Positions 22,288 through 34,046 of a DNA stretch of 64,000 nucleotides are shown here, one piece after another (within the stretch, counting starts at the first letter, position 1; each line of letters starts with the position of its first letter). Both the position numbers and the translations under genes were made by a program. The stretch covers positions 121,901,329 through 121,965,328 of the forward strand of contig OY997588.1 of the NCBI GenBank assembly GCA_963921825.1, written 5' to 3'. Source of the DNA: Erodium maritimum. Lineage: Eukaryota; Streptophyta; Magnoliopsida; Geraniales; Geraniaceae. Below the pieces are notes generated by a model that did not search any database, had not been told where the DNA came from, and worked only from the letters and a program-made list of their open reading frames with translations.

Positions 22288-25200
22288 ATGTCACGTGTCT
22301 ACGTTCCGAGAGGTACCCGGAGTCGCCCAGCTTTAGGGCAGAGTCAGTCACCAGCTGTTGGACTGACAGGGACAGCGGATGCCCAGGGTGCTACTCCCAC
22401 AGAGCACTAGAGCTTTGAGGAGGGACCGTCAGGGTCACCAGCGAGAGTTACCCCAGTCGCAGAGCCGACACAGGCTATCCCTATCGATGAGGTAGTACGC
22501 GATGTACTAGCAGCACTCAGTGCTCAGCAGGAGACCGCAACACCGGTGCTAGAGCCCGTGCCTACTACTGAGACCGTCGTCGTAGAGAGGCCAGGACAGA
22601 TGGATGGCTCTACGGCCCAGGCACTTCGAAATTTTCGTCGTTTGGGTACACCGATCTTTTCTGGGAGCGCCGACTCAGAGGCAACAATGTTATGGTTGGA
22701 GCGGATCACTCGCAACCTGGATACGTCCGACATTTCTGAGGGACGTCTGAGAGTTTCCTTCTCCACCTTCCAGCTTGAGGGCGAGGCTTTTTATTGGTGG
22801 CAGTCGGTGCAGGCCAGAGTCGGTGAGGATTTTGAACTCTTCAGTCAGCTGTTCCTGGAGCAGTACTTTCCGCGATCGGTTAGAGATGATCGACGCCAGC
22901 AGTTCATGGATCTGCGGCAGAGGGGGTTGACAGTGGCTGAGTATGCAGCGAGGTTCCTATCCTTGTCCCGCTACGCACCCGAGATGGTGCAGTCTGAGGA
23001 CATTCGTTGCAGACGGTTTGAGCGTGGACTCCTCCCTGCTATTGCAGATCGGCTTATTGTTCTAAGGACATAGGTATACACCACCTTGGTGGGCCAGCTT
23101 TGGCAGTGGAGAGACACATTCGAGATATAGCCAGAGAGCGAGGTGTCAGGCCAAGACCGAGTGGGTTTCTCAGGCCATCAGAGAGGCGTGATGTTAGACG
23201 GCATAGGACTTCTGGGTACTTCCAGCCTCAGTTTCCGTAGAGTGGTATGCGCAGAGGAGCGGCAGTAGCATCAGTCGGACCTGCTCCGGTGACTCAGTTC
23301 TGCCCCACGTGCAGGCAACCGGGACACTTGGCCCGAGACTGCCCGAGAGGCAGAGGACCCGCAGAGCAGCAGATGGACCGTCCACATGGATTTGTTGAGC
23401 GGCAGCGTGCTGAGGATCGGACTTGTTACCAGTGCGGCCGGCAGGGACATTTGTCTTTCGCTTGTCCTGATCGGGTCGGAGTTGTACCTCCACCGAGGCC
23501 ACAGCAGGCACAGCCGCGTCAGGAACCTCCCGGCCGACCACGACAGGCACATCAACAGAGAGCTCCGTGTCAGGCGGCGGGAGCGGCAGTCCCGAGATAC
23601 CAGGCTAGGCCCCAGCAGCAGGTGGCACTACCACCACAACCGAGAGGAGGACCACCGGCACGACATGGTCAAGTTTATGCAGTTTCAGATGCTAGAGCCG
23701 AGAGACAGTACGCCGGTCATGAGACCATTCAGGGTACGTGTTTATTGTTTCATTCGTGGGCTTCCTTTTTGTTTGATACGGGTGCATCCCATTCGTTTAT
23801 CTCTACTTCTTTTGCTCGTTCCTTGGGTTTGGTGGCGGAGCCACTTCGTAGACCCTTTTGTCTTGAGACCCCAGCTACGGGGGAGGTAGTGTTGAGCACA
23901 GTTTGTCGAGATTGTGAGGTTCGAGTGGCTGATTGCCCTTTCTTGGGTGACCTTCTCGTTCTGGAGATGACTGCTTTCGACGTGATCTTAGGGATGGACT
24001 GGCTTACAAGATATCAGGCGATGATTGATTGCTTTCGGCGGCAGGTGACCGTGCTATCTGGTGACAGAATTATCACTTGTGTTCTGGGTAGCAAGAGCGG
24101 AGTCCTTCTATCCGCCTTGACTACTAGAGTGGAGGCCAAGGTGGTGCAGAGTGGCAGAGACTTGCTGAGAGTAGTGTGTGAGTTCCCGGACGTGTTTCCG
24201 GAGGAGTTATCCGGGTTACCACTGACGCGAGAGATAGAGTTCCGGATCGACTTGATCCCAGGCACCGCGCCGATCTCGATGACACCTTATCGATTCGCGC
24301 CAGCCGAGTTGGTCGAGTTGAAGCGCCAACTCGAAGAGTTACAAGAGAAGGGTTTCATCCGCCCTAGTGTCTCACCGTGGGGAGCACCCGCCCTATTCGT
24401 GAAGAAGAAGGGTGGCGCCTTGAGGATGTGTATCGACTATCGGAAGCTAAACCGGGTGACGGTGAAAAACCGCTACCCGATGCCGAGGATCGATGACCTG
24501 TTCGATCAATTGAGAGGAGCGACATGTTTCTCCAAGATTGACCTAAGATCAGGCTACTATCAGTTGAGGGTCCGGAAGGAAGATGTGGAGAAGACCGCGT
24601 TCCGGACGCGCTACGGACACTTTGAGTTTCTAGTGATGCCGTTCGGGCTGACGAACGCGACAACAGCCTTCATGGACTTGATGAATGGCATATTCAGACC
24701 TTACCTGGACCAGTTTGTCGTAGTATTCGTTGATGACATCTTGATCTACTCGCCTAGCGAAGAGGCACACGAGGAACACTTGAGGGTAGTGTTGACCTTG
24801 TTACGCACTCACCAGTTGTATGGGAATCTGGAGAAGTGCGAATTCTGGCTTGCAGAGGTGAAATTCCTCGGACACGTAGTGTCTCGTGATGGTATCTTAG
24901 TTGACCCAGCAAAGGTCGACGCAGTTTCAAAGTGGGCAAGGCCCAAGAACGTGTTTGAGATCCGTAGTTTTCTGGGGCTGGCCGGTTATTATCGACGCTT
25001 TGTTCAGGACTTCTCACGTTTGGCTGCACCTATGACAACTTTGACTCGGAAATGAGCAGAGTTCCTTTGGACTAGTGAGTGTGAGCATTCGTTCTCAGAG
25101 CTAAAGGCTCGTCTGACCACTGCTCCAGTGTTGATTGTTCCGGAGCGAGGAGTGGGCTATGACGTTTATTGTGACGCTTCAGGCGAGGGACTTGGGTGTG

Positions 25201-27062
25201 TTCTGATGCAGTCAGGGAAGGTAGTTGCCTACGGCTCCAGGAAATTGAAGGTACACGAGCGCAACTACCCGACCCATGATCTCGAGCTGGCAGCTGTAGT
25301 CTTTGCATTGAAGAGTTGGAGACACTATCTGTATGGTGAGCAGTTTAGAGTGTTCTCGGACCACAAGAGCCTCAAGTATATTTTCTCTCAGCGCGACCTG
25401 AACATGCGCCAAAGGCGATGGATGGAGTTACTTGAGGAGTACGACTTCGAGCTGCTCTACCATCCGGGCAAGGCGAATGTCGTCGCAGATGCCCTGAGCA
25501 GAAAGTCGACTCATTGTGTGGCCAGCATGGCAGTCCGAGAGTGGAACATGCTGGAGGAGCTGAGCTCATTTCGACTTGACCTTGAGGAGATCACAGATGG
25601 TATGGCCTTATGTGCATTGGTGACTCAACCCACTTTGGTTACTCGGGTGCTAGAGGCACAGACCGAGGATGCTGAGGCGATGGGGATTCGTGGGAGACTG
25701 GTAGCTGGAGAGAAGATCGATGACTGGGAGTTGAGTGCAGATCAGGGACTTCGATTTAGGGGGCGGTTGTTTGTACCCCGAGATTGTAGGGACACAGTGT
25801 TGAGAGAGTGTCACCACTCACGACTTGCAGTGCATCCCGGTGGCACCAAGATGTATAGAGATATCCGACGGCAGTTCTGGTGGAGGGGGATGCGCAAGGC
25901 AGTTGCACTCTTTGTTTCGAGGTGTCTTACCTGTCAACAGGTGAAGGCGGAGCATCGGCGTCCCGCTGGTTTACTACAGCCTTTACCGATCTCCGAATGG
26001 AAGTGGGAACACGTTACTATGGATTTTGTGATTGGTTTACCAAGGTCGTCCAAGGGACATGATGCCGTTTGGGTTGTGGTTGATCGACTGACCAAGTCGG
26101 CACATTTTCTAGCTATGAGGATGACGGATACTGTGGACATGTTGGGACGTTTGTACGTTAGGGAGATTATTCGTCTACATGGGGTACCAGTGTCAGTGGT
26201 ATCTGATAGAGACCCTCGTTTCACATCCATATTTTGGAAGAGCCTACAGAAGGCTTTGGGGACTGAAGTATTGTTGAGTACAACTTACCATCCTGAGACA
26301 GATGGACAGTCAGAGCGCACCATTCAGATTTTGGAAGACATGCTTCGAGCTTGTGTGCTTGACTTTCAGGGATCATGGGAGGATCATCTACCCTTGGCAG
26401 AGTTTGCTTACAACAACAGTTACCAGTCCAGCATCGGTATGGCACCATTAGAGGCTTTGTACGGCAGACCGTGTAGGTCGCCGGTGTGTTGGGCTGAGGT
26501 GGGGGATCGGAACTTACTGGGACCGGACATGGTCCGAGAGACGACAGAGAAGGTCACCTTGATCAGAGATCGGCTGAAGACCGCACAGAGTCGTCAAAAG
26601 AGTTATGCAGACCGACGACGTAGACCACTTGAGTTCCTGGTCGGAGACCATGTATTTATGAGAGTGAGCCCGAAGAAGGGCCTACTACGATTCAACCGCG
26701 GAGGAGGAAAGTTATCCCCGCGCTTCATTGGACCATTTGAGGTCTTAGAGAGGATTGGAGCTGTAGCTTATCGATTAGCCTTGCCACCGCAGCTTGGGAA
26801 CGTGCATAACGTTTTCCATGTATCCCAACTGCGGAAATACACGGCGGATCCCTCTCATGTTATCGAGTGGGCAGATATTGAGGTAGCAGATGATGTCTCT
26901 TATGAGGAGCAGCCTATCAGGATTGTGGATACGGGAGAGAAAGTCTTGCGGAAGACGACTATTCCGTTGGTTCGAGTACAGTGGAGGCACCAAGGGGCTG
27001 AGTCAACCTGGGAGCGTGAGGACGAGATCCGGGAGAAGTATCCCCACCTGTTTGACGTTTGA
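22288..27062 (+). CDS. Tekay/Del gag-pol coding region (fossil, nearly whole)
   Basis: Domains in order: gag capsid-like part about 22.6-23.1 kb ([19 protein letters not shown]), two CCHC zinc knuckles about 23.3-23.5 kb ([30 protein letters not shown]), aspartic protease about 23.8 kb ([13 protein letters not shown]), reverse transcriptase about 24.2-25.0 kb with the FVDDILIYS active site, and RNase H about 25.1-25.5 kb ([19 protein letters not shown]). Integrase follows at about 25.8-26.7 kb, with an HHCC finger and a DDE core (DFVIGLP, SDRDPRF). A chromodomain-like C-terminus lies at about 26.85-27.06 kb ([17 protein letters not shown]). Order and domains are those of a plant chromovirus polyprotein, which would build virus-like particles and integrate cDNA. 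It has about three interruptions in total. Confidence 0.85.
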
Positions 27063-27113
27063 GATACGTCTGCTTTAAATTTCGAGGACGAAATTTCTTT
27101 AAGGGGGGTAGAC

Positions 27114-30098
27114 TGTAAAACCCAGTTTGGTTAAAAGGGTATTAAAGTGCGAACCGGTACTTGAGGGGTTGTTTTTGTATCGAGTTTGTTTTTTTTTTAA
27201 AAAAAGTGGTTTGAGGCTGGTTCTGGGCAGGGCAGGGCAGGGCAGCAGACGCGAGTGGGCCTGAGCCGAGCGAGCCCATGCCTCGCGCACGAAGCCCAGA
27301 CGACCCCATGCCCAATCCGCGTCGATACCCTACCCTTAAAAGGACCCTCCACCATCTTCAGCCTCAGAAACGCTGCACGCCTCCCGAGACGAGAGCGTCT
27401 CTCTCCCTTCAAACCGAAACCCTCCGACGCCGCCGCTCTCCGCTCCTTCTCCGGCCACCACCACTTCTTCCCCGAGCTAACACCCATCCTCCTCCTCTTC
27501 TTCTCCATTTTCTTCTACCCGTCGTGCCAGAAACCCAGACACCACCACCCGTCTTCTCCCTCTCCGATTCAACGCCGTCGCCGACGAGGACGAGCCCACC
27601 GTGCCTGATTCAGGAAGACCTTCACACGGTGAGTCGTTCCTCCCCGGTTCCTCCCTGTTCTCCTTCTTCTCGCGTCGATTCGAGGGGCGTCAGGCTCACA
27701 GAGAAGGTCGGGAGCGTCGCCGGAACTCTCCGAGTTCCAGATCCGCGACTCACGTCGCCGGCGAGCCTATTGGCCGTCAGATCTGGCCGGGAGGGTTCGG
27801 ACCTCGCCCCAACCCTCGTCCCTGTTGAGTCCTGACGCCACCGCTACCGGAGTCGTCAACTCAACAGACGCCGGAACCGCCGTCGAAACCCTGACGCCAC
27901 CGCTACCGGAGTCGCCGGAAACCTAACCTCAGCCACGGCGTCTTCAGCTCAGACCGGACGAAGGCGAGACCTTGGGCTCGGGCTCGGAGCTCAGCTGGGC
28001 CTCGGCCTGGACAAGATTTGGGCCTTGGGCTCGAATCTGGTCAGGGCCATGGCCCAGACTGACTCTGGACTTCGGGTCCGGACTCGGGCCTGACTCCGGG
28101 ACTGGATCGGAAACGGACCGTTTGGACAGACTCGTTTAATTAATTCTAAAACTGATTTAAACGACACTCGGGACTAAGTCGGACTTTTATCGGACTAAAC
28201 GGTTTAATCAACAGAAATGAAGAACTATTAATTTAAAGAACTGGTTAATCTGGACCCGATCTGATTTTGGATCGTTTGTGTGTAAACCCAGATTCGTAGC
28301 TGGGACTCCGCCGAGGTGACGAGGCGAGCCGGACAGCTATTGATAGGAGTATTTGTTCGTAGGAAGACCGCAAGGTAGGGAAAGCCTTAATTACTTATTT
28401 ACCGCTTAGAATGCATGATTAGGATAATAAAATCGGAAAGGTCCTAGAATTGCCTATCGTATGCGAATAACTAGAATAATCGTATTTCAATTGCTAATAA
28501 ATGGATGAGTCTAGTATGCATGTTAGGACGATGACAATTAGTGAAGTGTGCTTTCAATACTTGGGAAATTGATTTACTGGTAGAGAGGCTGTGAAGAGCT
28601 CTCGGATTAGCTATGTGCTAGGTTCGCATGCTTGGTTGCTAATTGCTCGGTTAACTTAAGAGTCTAATGAAACTAGATTAGCTCGTATGATTGAATGCTA
28701 GTTAGTTATTCACATGCTGATTTATTTGTTGAATGTAAACTTGATTGTTTGGGTATTTATGTTAATACAATTGTTGATTGAACGGATGATCGAGTATGAC
28801 TGGTTGTGCTACGGGGCACAATCAGGTGATCGATGTACCGCTGGTTCGTGACAGGTAAGTATACGGTAAGTATGGAGTATATTCGATGTCTTGGTTATGG
28901 CGAAAGTGTGATCTGTTGAGTGTTGATTGGTGACCCATTTATGCTTGTTCCTTTATTCTTATTCTTGAATGTATGCTCGTTTATTGGTTTGTCTGTTTGT
29001 TTGCTTGGTTCGGTACTACACCGGAGGGGGGTAATCCGGTGCCGTTGTGGTGGTTGGAGTTGGACAGATACAGTGAGATATGGACTGAGTATTGGAGCCT
29101 GAGGGCATTGGTTATTGGATATTACGAGAGTTAATTATTGGCAGATCCTGCGGGACATTAATAATTATTGGCAGATCCTGCGGGATACATAGATTGATTA
29201 TTGGCAGATCCTGCGGGATATTTATTGATTATTGGTAGATCCTGCGGGATATAGATCGATTAGGAGCAGATCCTGCGGGATATTATTTGGGTTACTTCTT
29301 GAGAGATGGTTACTAAGGTTCCACCCAAGGATGTGCGTCCCCATAGAGCACTACCTTGGTTCCCTATGATATATGGTCCTTTAGAGGTATTTCTGGGAAT
29401 CCCGATGATAAGCGCCCATTTGGAATTGTTTCCGGTGCCCCAACGCATGTGCGTCCTCTGGACCGAGGGAAAATCTGACGTGATGTGGATACTCTGGTAG
29501 ATCGGATTATGGGAACCGAGGTGATCTTAGAATCTATCCACGGATCAGAGGCTTGAGAAATCAAGGGGTTGGCAAGATACTGATATTTCCCAGTTTACTA
29601 TTATTCGTCTTTTGAAACATTTATTATAAATCCAGTTATATTCTTGTCACTTGGATACTATTGCGTTGTTGTAATTATTTCTGATTCTTTATCGCCTCCT
29701 TATTCATTATATCGTTCTGTCGTTCATGTTTCATTCGTAGATAGTTCATCTTAAACTTAAGGGTTGAGTTATTAAGAGTTTTCCTACTAAGCGTCAGCTC
29801 ACCCCCTTCGGTTTCTAATTGTTTTACAGGAGTACCAGATGTCTAGAGAGGCCGCAGCTAGGGAGCTTTGGGACTTTTCGGGTTCTCACTAGAGTTATGT
29901 TGGTCCCTTGTGTTGGACATACTTTATTTGACTATTTATGTTGAGCTGTGACTCACGTTGTTTTAAACTATTTACTGATATGTCATTTTGACGAAGTTTA
30001 TTGAGATTTTGGAACCTTTATCTATCATTTATGTTTCTTAATTATTTCAACTCAGGTCACGTCTCGAGTCCGGTCAACACCGGATTTGGGGCGTGACA
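27114..30098 (+). repeat. 3' LTR of the Tekay copy
   Basis: 2985 bp, TG...CA ends. Contains about five ~28 bp tandem units built on TTATTGGCAGATCCTGCGGGAT (29130-29290). ORFs at its 5' part (27.26-27.84 kb) are Arg/Pro/Ser-rich and not real genes. It abuts the primer-site side of the outer reverse element, so the insertion went in just inside that element's 5' LTR. Confidence 0.88.
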
Positions 30099-30108
30099 GA
30101 AACCCCGA

Positions 30109-30120
30109 GCTCTGATACCA
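30109..30120 (-). other. Primer binding site of the outer reverse element
   Basis: Plus reading GCTCTGATACCA is the reverse complement of TGGTATCAGAGC, which pairs with initiator tRNA-Met in plant gypsy elements. It sits 3 bp from the LTR edge at 30124. Confidence 0.85.
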
Positions 30121-30123
30121 AGC

Positions 30124-32982
30124 TGTCACGCCCCAATTTCAGTAAACCGAACTCGGGACGCGAACATTTAAAAACATAAATCATTTGAAACCTGTTTTGA
30201 ATAAACACTTGAAATTTCCATTTAGTTAAACCAAAATAATATTTACAATTTAAAATACGTCCCAACAAGTGGACAAAAGTAGGGTATCCGCCGCTAGACT
30301 CAAAATAAACCCAGAATCCCGCTCCTAGCTCTTCAGGCTTCGGAAGCTCACCTAGTCCAACCTGCGACCGGTACCTGTAGAAAAAGCAGCTAGGGGTGAG
30401 TGTTCGCTCACCACCACGGATAACAGACTGACTACGGCAGCAGACAATGCCGGTAACACCAACAACAAACTCAACACCGGGGATCACTATCCCCAACTCA
30501 AGTACTCCGACTAACACGCACAAACGGTGACCTTCCTCAACCGACTCGACACTTGGACACGTAAGGTAGACCCGACACAACGATCACGACCTCTTCCAAG
30601 GACTCAAAAGACCACCGCACAACACCCAAGATCACAAAGGATCGCATACCAGTTGCCCAGTAACCTCCCTCACGCCCTTTACCGATCTCATCAGGTCAGG
30701 CGGTCGACCTGTCGCAATTCATCGACACAAAGTCGGATCAGGCTTTCGACTTATCGCAATTCATCGACACAAAGTTGGATCAGGCTGTCGACCTATCGCA
30801 ATTCATCGACACCAAGTCGGATCAGGCTGTCGACCTATCACACTCACAACTTCAGGTAACCACAACCACAATCACAGGAAAGTTCAACAAACAGGCACTC
30901 AAGGCCACCCAAGACACCTCAACAGTCAAGACTCGGGTTCAACAACTCCACGGGCACTCCCGGTCACCCAAAACACCAACGGAGAAAACACGGGTTCAAC
31001 AACCCCACGGGCACTCACGGCCACCCCAAAACACCAACAGTAAAACACGGGCTCTCACGGCCACCCAAGACACCAATTTAAATAACACGGGCTCTCATGG
31101 CCACCCAAGACACCAACAATCAAATACGGGCTCTCATGGCCACCCAAGACACCAACACTAATACACGGGCTCTCATGGCCACCCAAGACACCAACAATAA
31201 TAAACGGGCTCTCATGGCCACCCAAGAAACCAACACTAATACACGGGCTCTCATGGCCACCCAAGACACCAACAATAATACACGGGCTCTCATGGCCACC
31301 CAAGACATAAATTAAACAGTCAACCTCCGGGCATGGTCATATGCCTCCAGTAATTCTAATATCGCTAAGTTCTCTGTTCCTACAACACTACTAAGCGTCA
31401 CATGCTTTTCTCATAAACGCTACAATCCCGTATCATGCTTTTCTAAAATTTACAGTAAACCTACTCAACCCACGACACCCCGGTGTCACATGCAATTCTA
31501 CTATTAACTTTCCCTAGTCAGGGCCGAGATCCGGCTACTTTTCCATACCTCGTAGTTTCTCCAAAAGCGCACAAAATAAGCTCCGGCGTGATCTCGGTCA
31601 CTCGCCTAGCTTTCCCTTTCCTCGGTCTGCAGCACGATCTAAAAGAACACAATTTTAACGCACTTTTAAACTTGCAGGAATAAACTGAAATTCAATAAAA
31701 TCGATGCCCAACGGTAACCCCGACAATGTCGATCACTCTCAAACTTCCCAATTACTCGACATTGTCGATATTGGACCCAGAAAGGCTCGATTCGCCCGAC
31801 ATGACGAATCTGCCCGGGTTTTGAAAACGCCCTTACGGGGCTCCGAAAATTCCCGTTTTCGTTTCTACGGTCTTGGAATAATTCAAGGGTTCCAAGGCAC
31901 TCGACGGAATCGAATTCCGACTTCCGAGTCATTTAATTAGCGTTTAAAGTTTCTAAACCCGTCAATTACAACTTCCACAATTTAATTCCAAATTTCGATC
32001 CGGGTGTGGATAAATTACTCGGGGAACGTTCTAAACCACCCGAACACGAAAACCCGATACCCGAGCATGTGGGCCCCACACGGCCCCAATGGAAAAATTC
32101 TTTTTTTGCCCCAAAACGTTCCTAACGAACCCCAAACCTCAACCATTCATCTTTAAACCAATTCTAACCGAAACCCAACCATATTTGAATCGTTTAAACT
32201 CAAACCCTAAAATTCAAACTTAACAAAACGAAAATTGGTTAGGTGCTCACCGTAGAGAATGACGGTGTGAACTCGATTCTTCGATCGTTGAGACGATCCA
32301 TCGGTTGGATCGTCGGGAAATCACAAAACTCCAACCATTTCTTCTCTTTTTCTCCATCTTCTCCTTCTCTTTCCTCTCTCCACTTTCTCTATCCAAAACT
32401 CTTAATTTTTCTAACTTTTCCGAGAACAACACACTTCCCTTCCTTTTGTTTTGTTTCAAAAAGTAACAAATAATACTTAATTATAAAACTAACACTATTG
32501 AAGTCTTCTCTTGTCTTGTCCAAAAACCTAAAACCACCACATAGTTGACATGTGGTCAAGTGGGTCCCAAACCTCTTTGGAAAATATCTCCCAGATATTT
32601 TCCAATCAGATTCGCGAAATTCGGACGTTTCGGGCCCCGAACGGGCACTTTTTCCAAGAAATTACAAAACTTGACAGGCTACAAGGAAACGGCTCAACTA
32701 AGACCGCTGCGACGACGGATAATCTATTTGGATCCAAAACGGTCCTCGAATGAACCAAAACGTCGCTCGGTTGACTTTTTCAGTGAAAAGTCAACATTTC
32801 CCAAATTGGTCAGAAAGTTGCCCTGAGTCCCCCGGAACTCACTTTGGTCGATATCGGGGTCAACTTAAGTCCGGTATGACCCTCAGGGTCAAATTTAGGT
32901 TCATTTAAGCGTCTGCTTACAAATTTTAAATTTTCCTGTTTTTCGCAGGTTTGACCGGCGTTGACCGGGAGTGGTTATTACA
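30124..32982 (-). repeat. 5' LTR of the outer reverse gypsy element
   Basis: TGTCACGCCCC to GTGGTTATTACA in plus reading, followed by the TAGAC duplication. Nearly identical to 13810-16784 apart from minisatellite copy number. Confidence 0.88.
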
Positions 32983-32987
32983 TAGAC

Positions 32988-34043
32988 GGTGTACGAATTT
33001 GCAGATTGTCGATAAAGTTTTTTTTGCAAAGACGACTTTGACTGACCGATTTAGCGAGCAACACGTGGATGATCACGATGAAGAGAATCCACCACATGTT
33101 GCTAACTTAGCCGATTATGGTATATGCTTCTTGGAGACACGAAGAAGAGAGACCATTGTTCTCGCGTGGATGGTTCACGCAGATGTGACATGGGAGTATT
33201 GGAGACGCCTCCACCATGACTGGAAATCTATGATTACCCATCTGTATCCTTGTATTGAGAATCATCTCAAAGACCACTAGCAGAAGACCAACCTACAGGT
33301 GAGGGTGTTCAAGTTGGGCAACTCTCGATCCGACAACCACTGAAGCGGAGGTGCTCCTTGAGGAGGGTCATTAGTAATATCACAATGTTGACCAACACTT
33401 CAATAAGCACGAGTGATGGTAGACCGTTCAAGAATACCCGGAATGACGCCTCTACAACGACTTTGCCCCTCTACAATTGTCATGTTGTCGATTGTCTTCA
33501 GTCTTCTTTTTTTCATTTCTCGTCATGTTTTGTACCATCCGATTGTCATTTTCGACAATAATAAAACAAGTTTGTGTTGTGTTTTTCATATGTGTTATTT
33601 TTCCAATTAAACCCGGATTAGACCAAACATGTCTAAGGTCAGAGGTTCCACAGATGAAGACCTGGTCTTCGAGGGAGAGCCCTGTACCGGGGGCAACATG
33701 ACGAGACCGACAGAGTGTGCAACAATAGCGTTTTCAAGATTGTCGGCTACAGAAACAACGCTAAAATACACCATAATTACAGAAAGGGTGAGCGGCTAGA
33801 GCTAAGGTTGCTCTCAGTTTGCGAGAGAGAACAAAAAAATTTGTTTACTTCAAATAAGAAGTTAGTAGATTTAGCATATCAGATCTTTAATAGACCTTTC
33901 CGATTTGTTACCCCAACAAATTCTTTAAGCAAATTATTGGTTAGACTTTCGTGGCAATTGACCGTGATTGTAAATTACTTCACGTGCGTGAAGAGATTGG
34001 TAAATGGTAGAATTGCATTACAAGAATAACATTGAGTTGTAAC
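32988..34043 (+). other. Unclassified repeated sequence with short coding-like stretch
   Basis: An ORF at about 33000-33280 reads VANLADYGICFLETRRRETI and then AWMVHADVTWEYWRRLHHDW. A clearly related stretch exists at about 62270-62540 (RRLVVAWMVHTDVAREFWCRLHHD). Both continue similarly downstream (AGCAGA[A/G]GACCAAC, then GCxGAGGTGCT). I do not recognise the family. It is a dispersed repeat of some kind, or two copies of a degraded host gene segment. Confidence 0.4.
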
Positions 34044-34046
34044 TTA

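Larger units (their letters stand above)
20307..30098 (+). mobile_element. Tekay/Del chromovirus (Ty3/gypsy) copy, nested
   Basis: Parts: 5' LTR remnant 20307-20998 (matching the last 691 bp of the 3' LTR), primer binding site complementary to initiator tRNA-Met at about 21002-21013, long leader, gag-pol 22.3-27.06 kb, purine tract about 27090-27112, and 3' LTR 27114-30098 (TGTAAAACCC...GGGGCGTGACA). The C-terminal chromodomain-like tail after integrase, together with ~3 kb LTRs, points to the Tekay/Del clade. By eye the LTR overlap differs at roughly a dozen sites in 690 bp, suggesting an age under about one million years at rates used for grasses. Coding is nearly whole, with about three interruptions, and the 5' LTR is incomplete. 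Confidence 0.88.
13810..32982 (-). mobile_element. Reverse-strand Ty3/gypsy element with nested insertion (whole locus)
   Basis: Both outer ends are LTRs of one family in the same (minus) orientation: 3' LTR 13810-16784 and 5' LTR 30124-32982. The identical 5 bp TAGAC stands immediately outside each (13805-13809 and 32983-32987), proving they belong to one insertion. The primer binding site (complement of TGGTATCAGAGC) lies at 30109-30120 next to the 5' LTR, and a purine-rich tract adjoins the 3' LTR at about 16788-16800. The inside has been split by a forward Tekay/Del copy and an LTR-like fragment. The coding part is a heavily decayed fossil with many breaks. The two LTRs look about 98% alike by eye, so the insertion is young, on the order of one million years. 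Confidence 0.87.

Noticed and set aside
27255-27835. ORFs of 117 and 185 codons
   Set aside because: They lie wholly in the 5' part of the Tekay LTR and have low-complexity composition.
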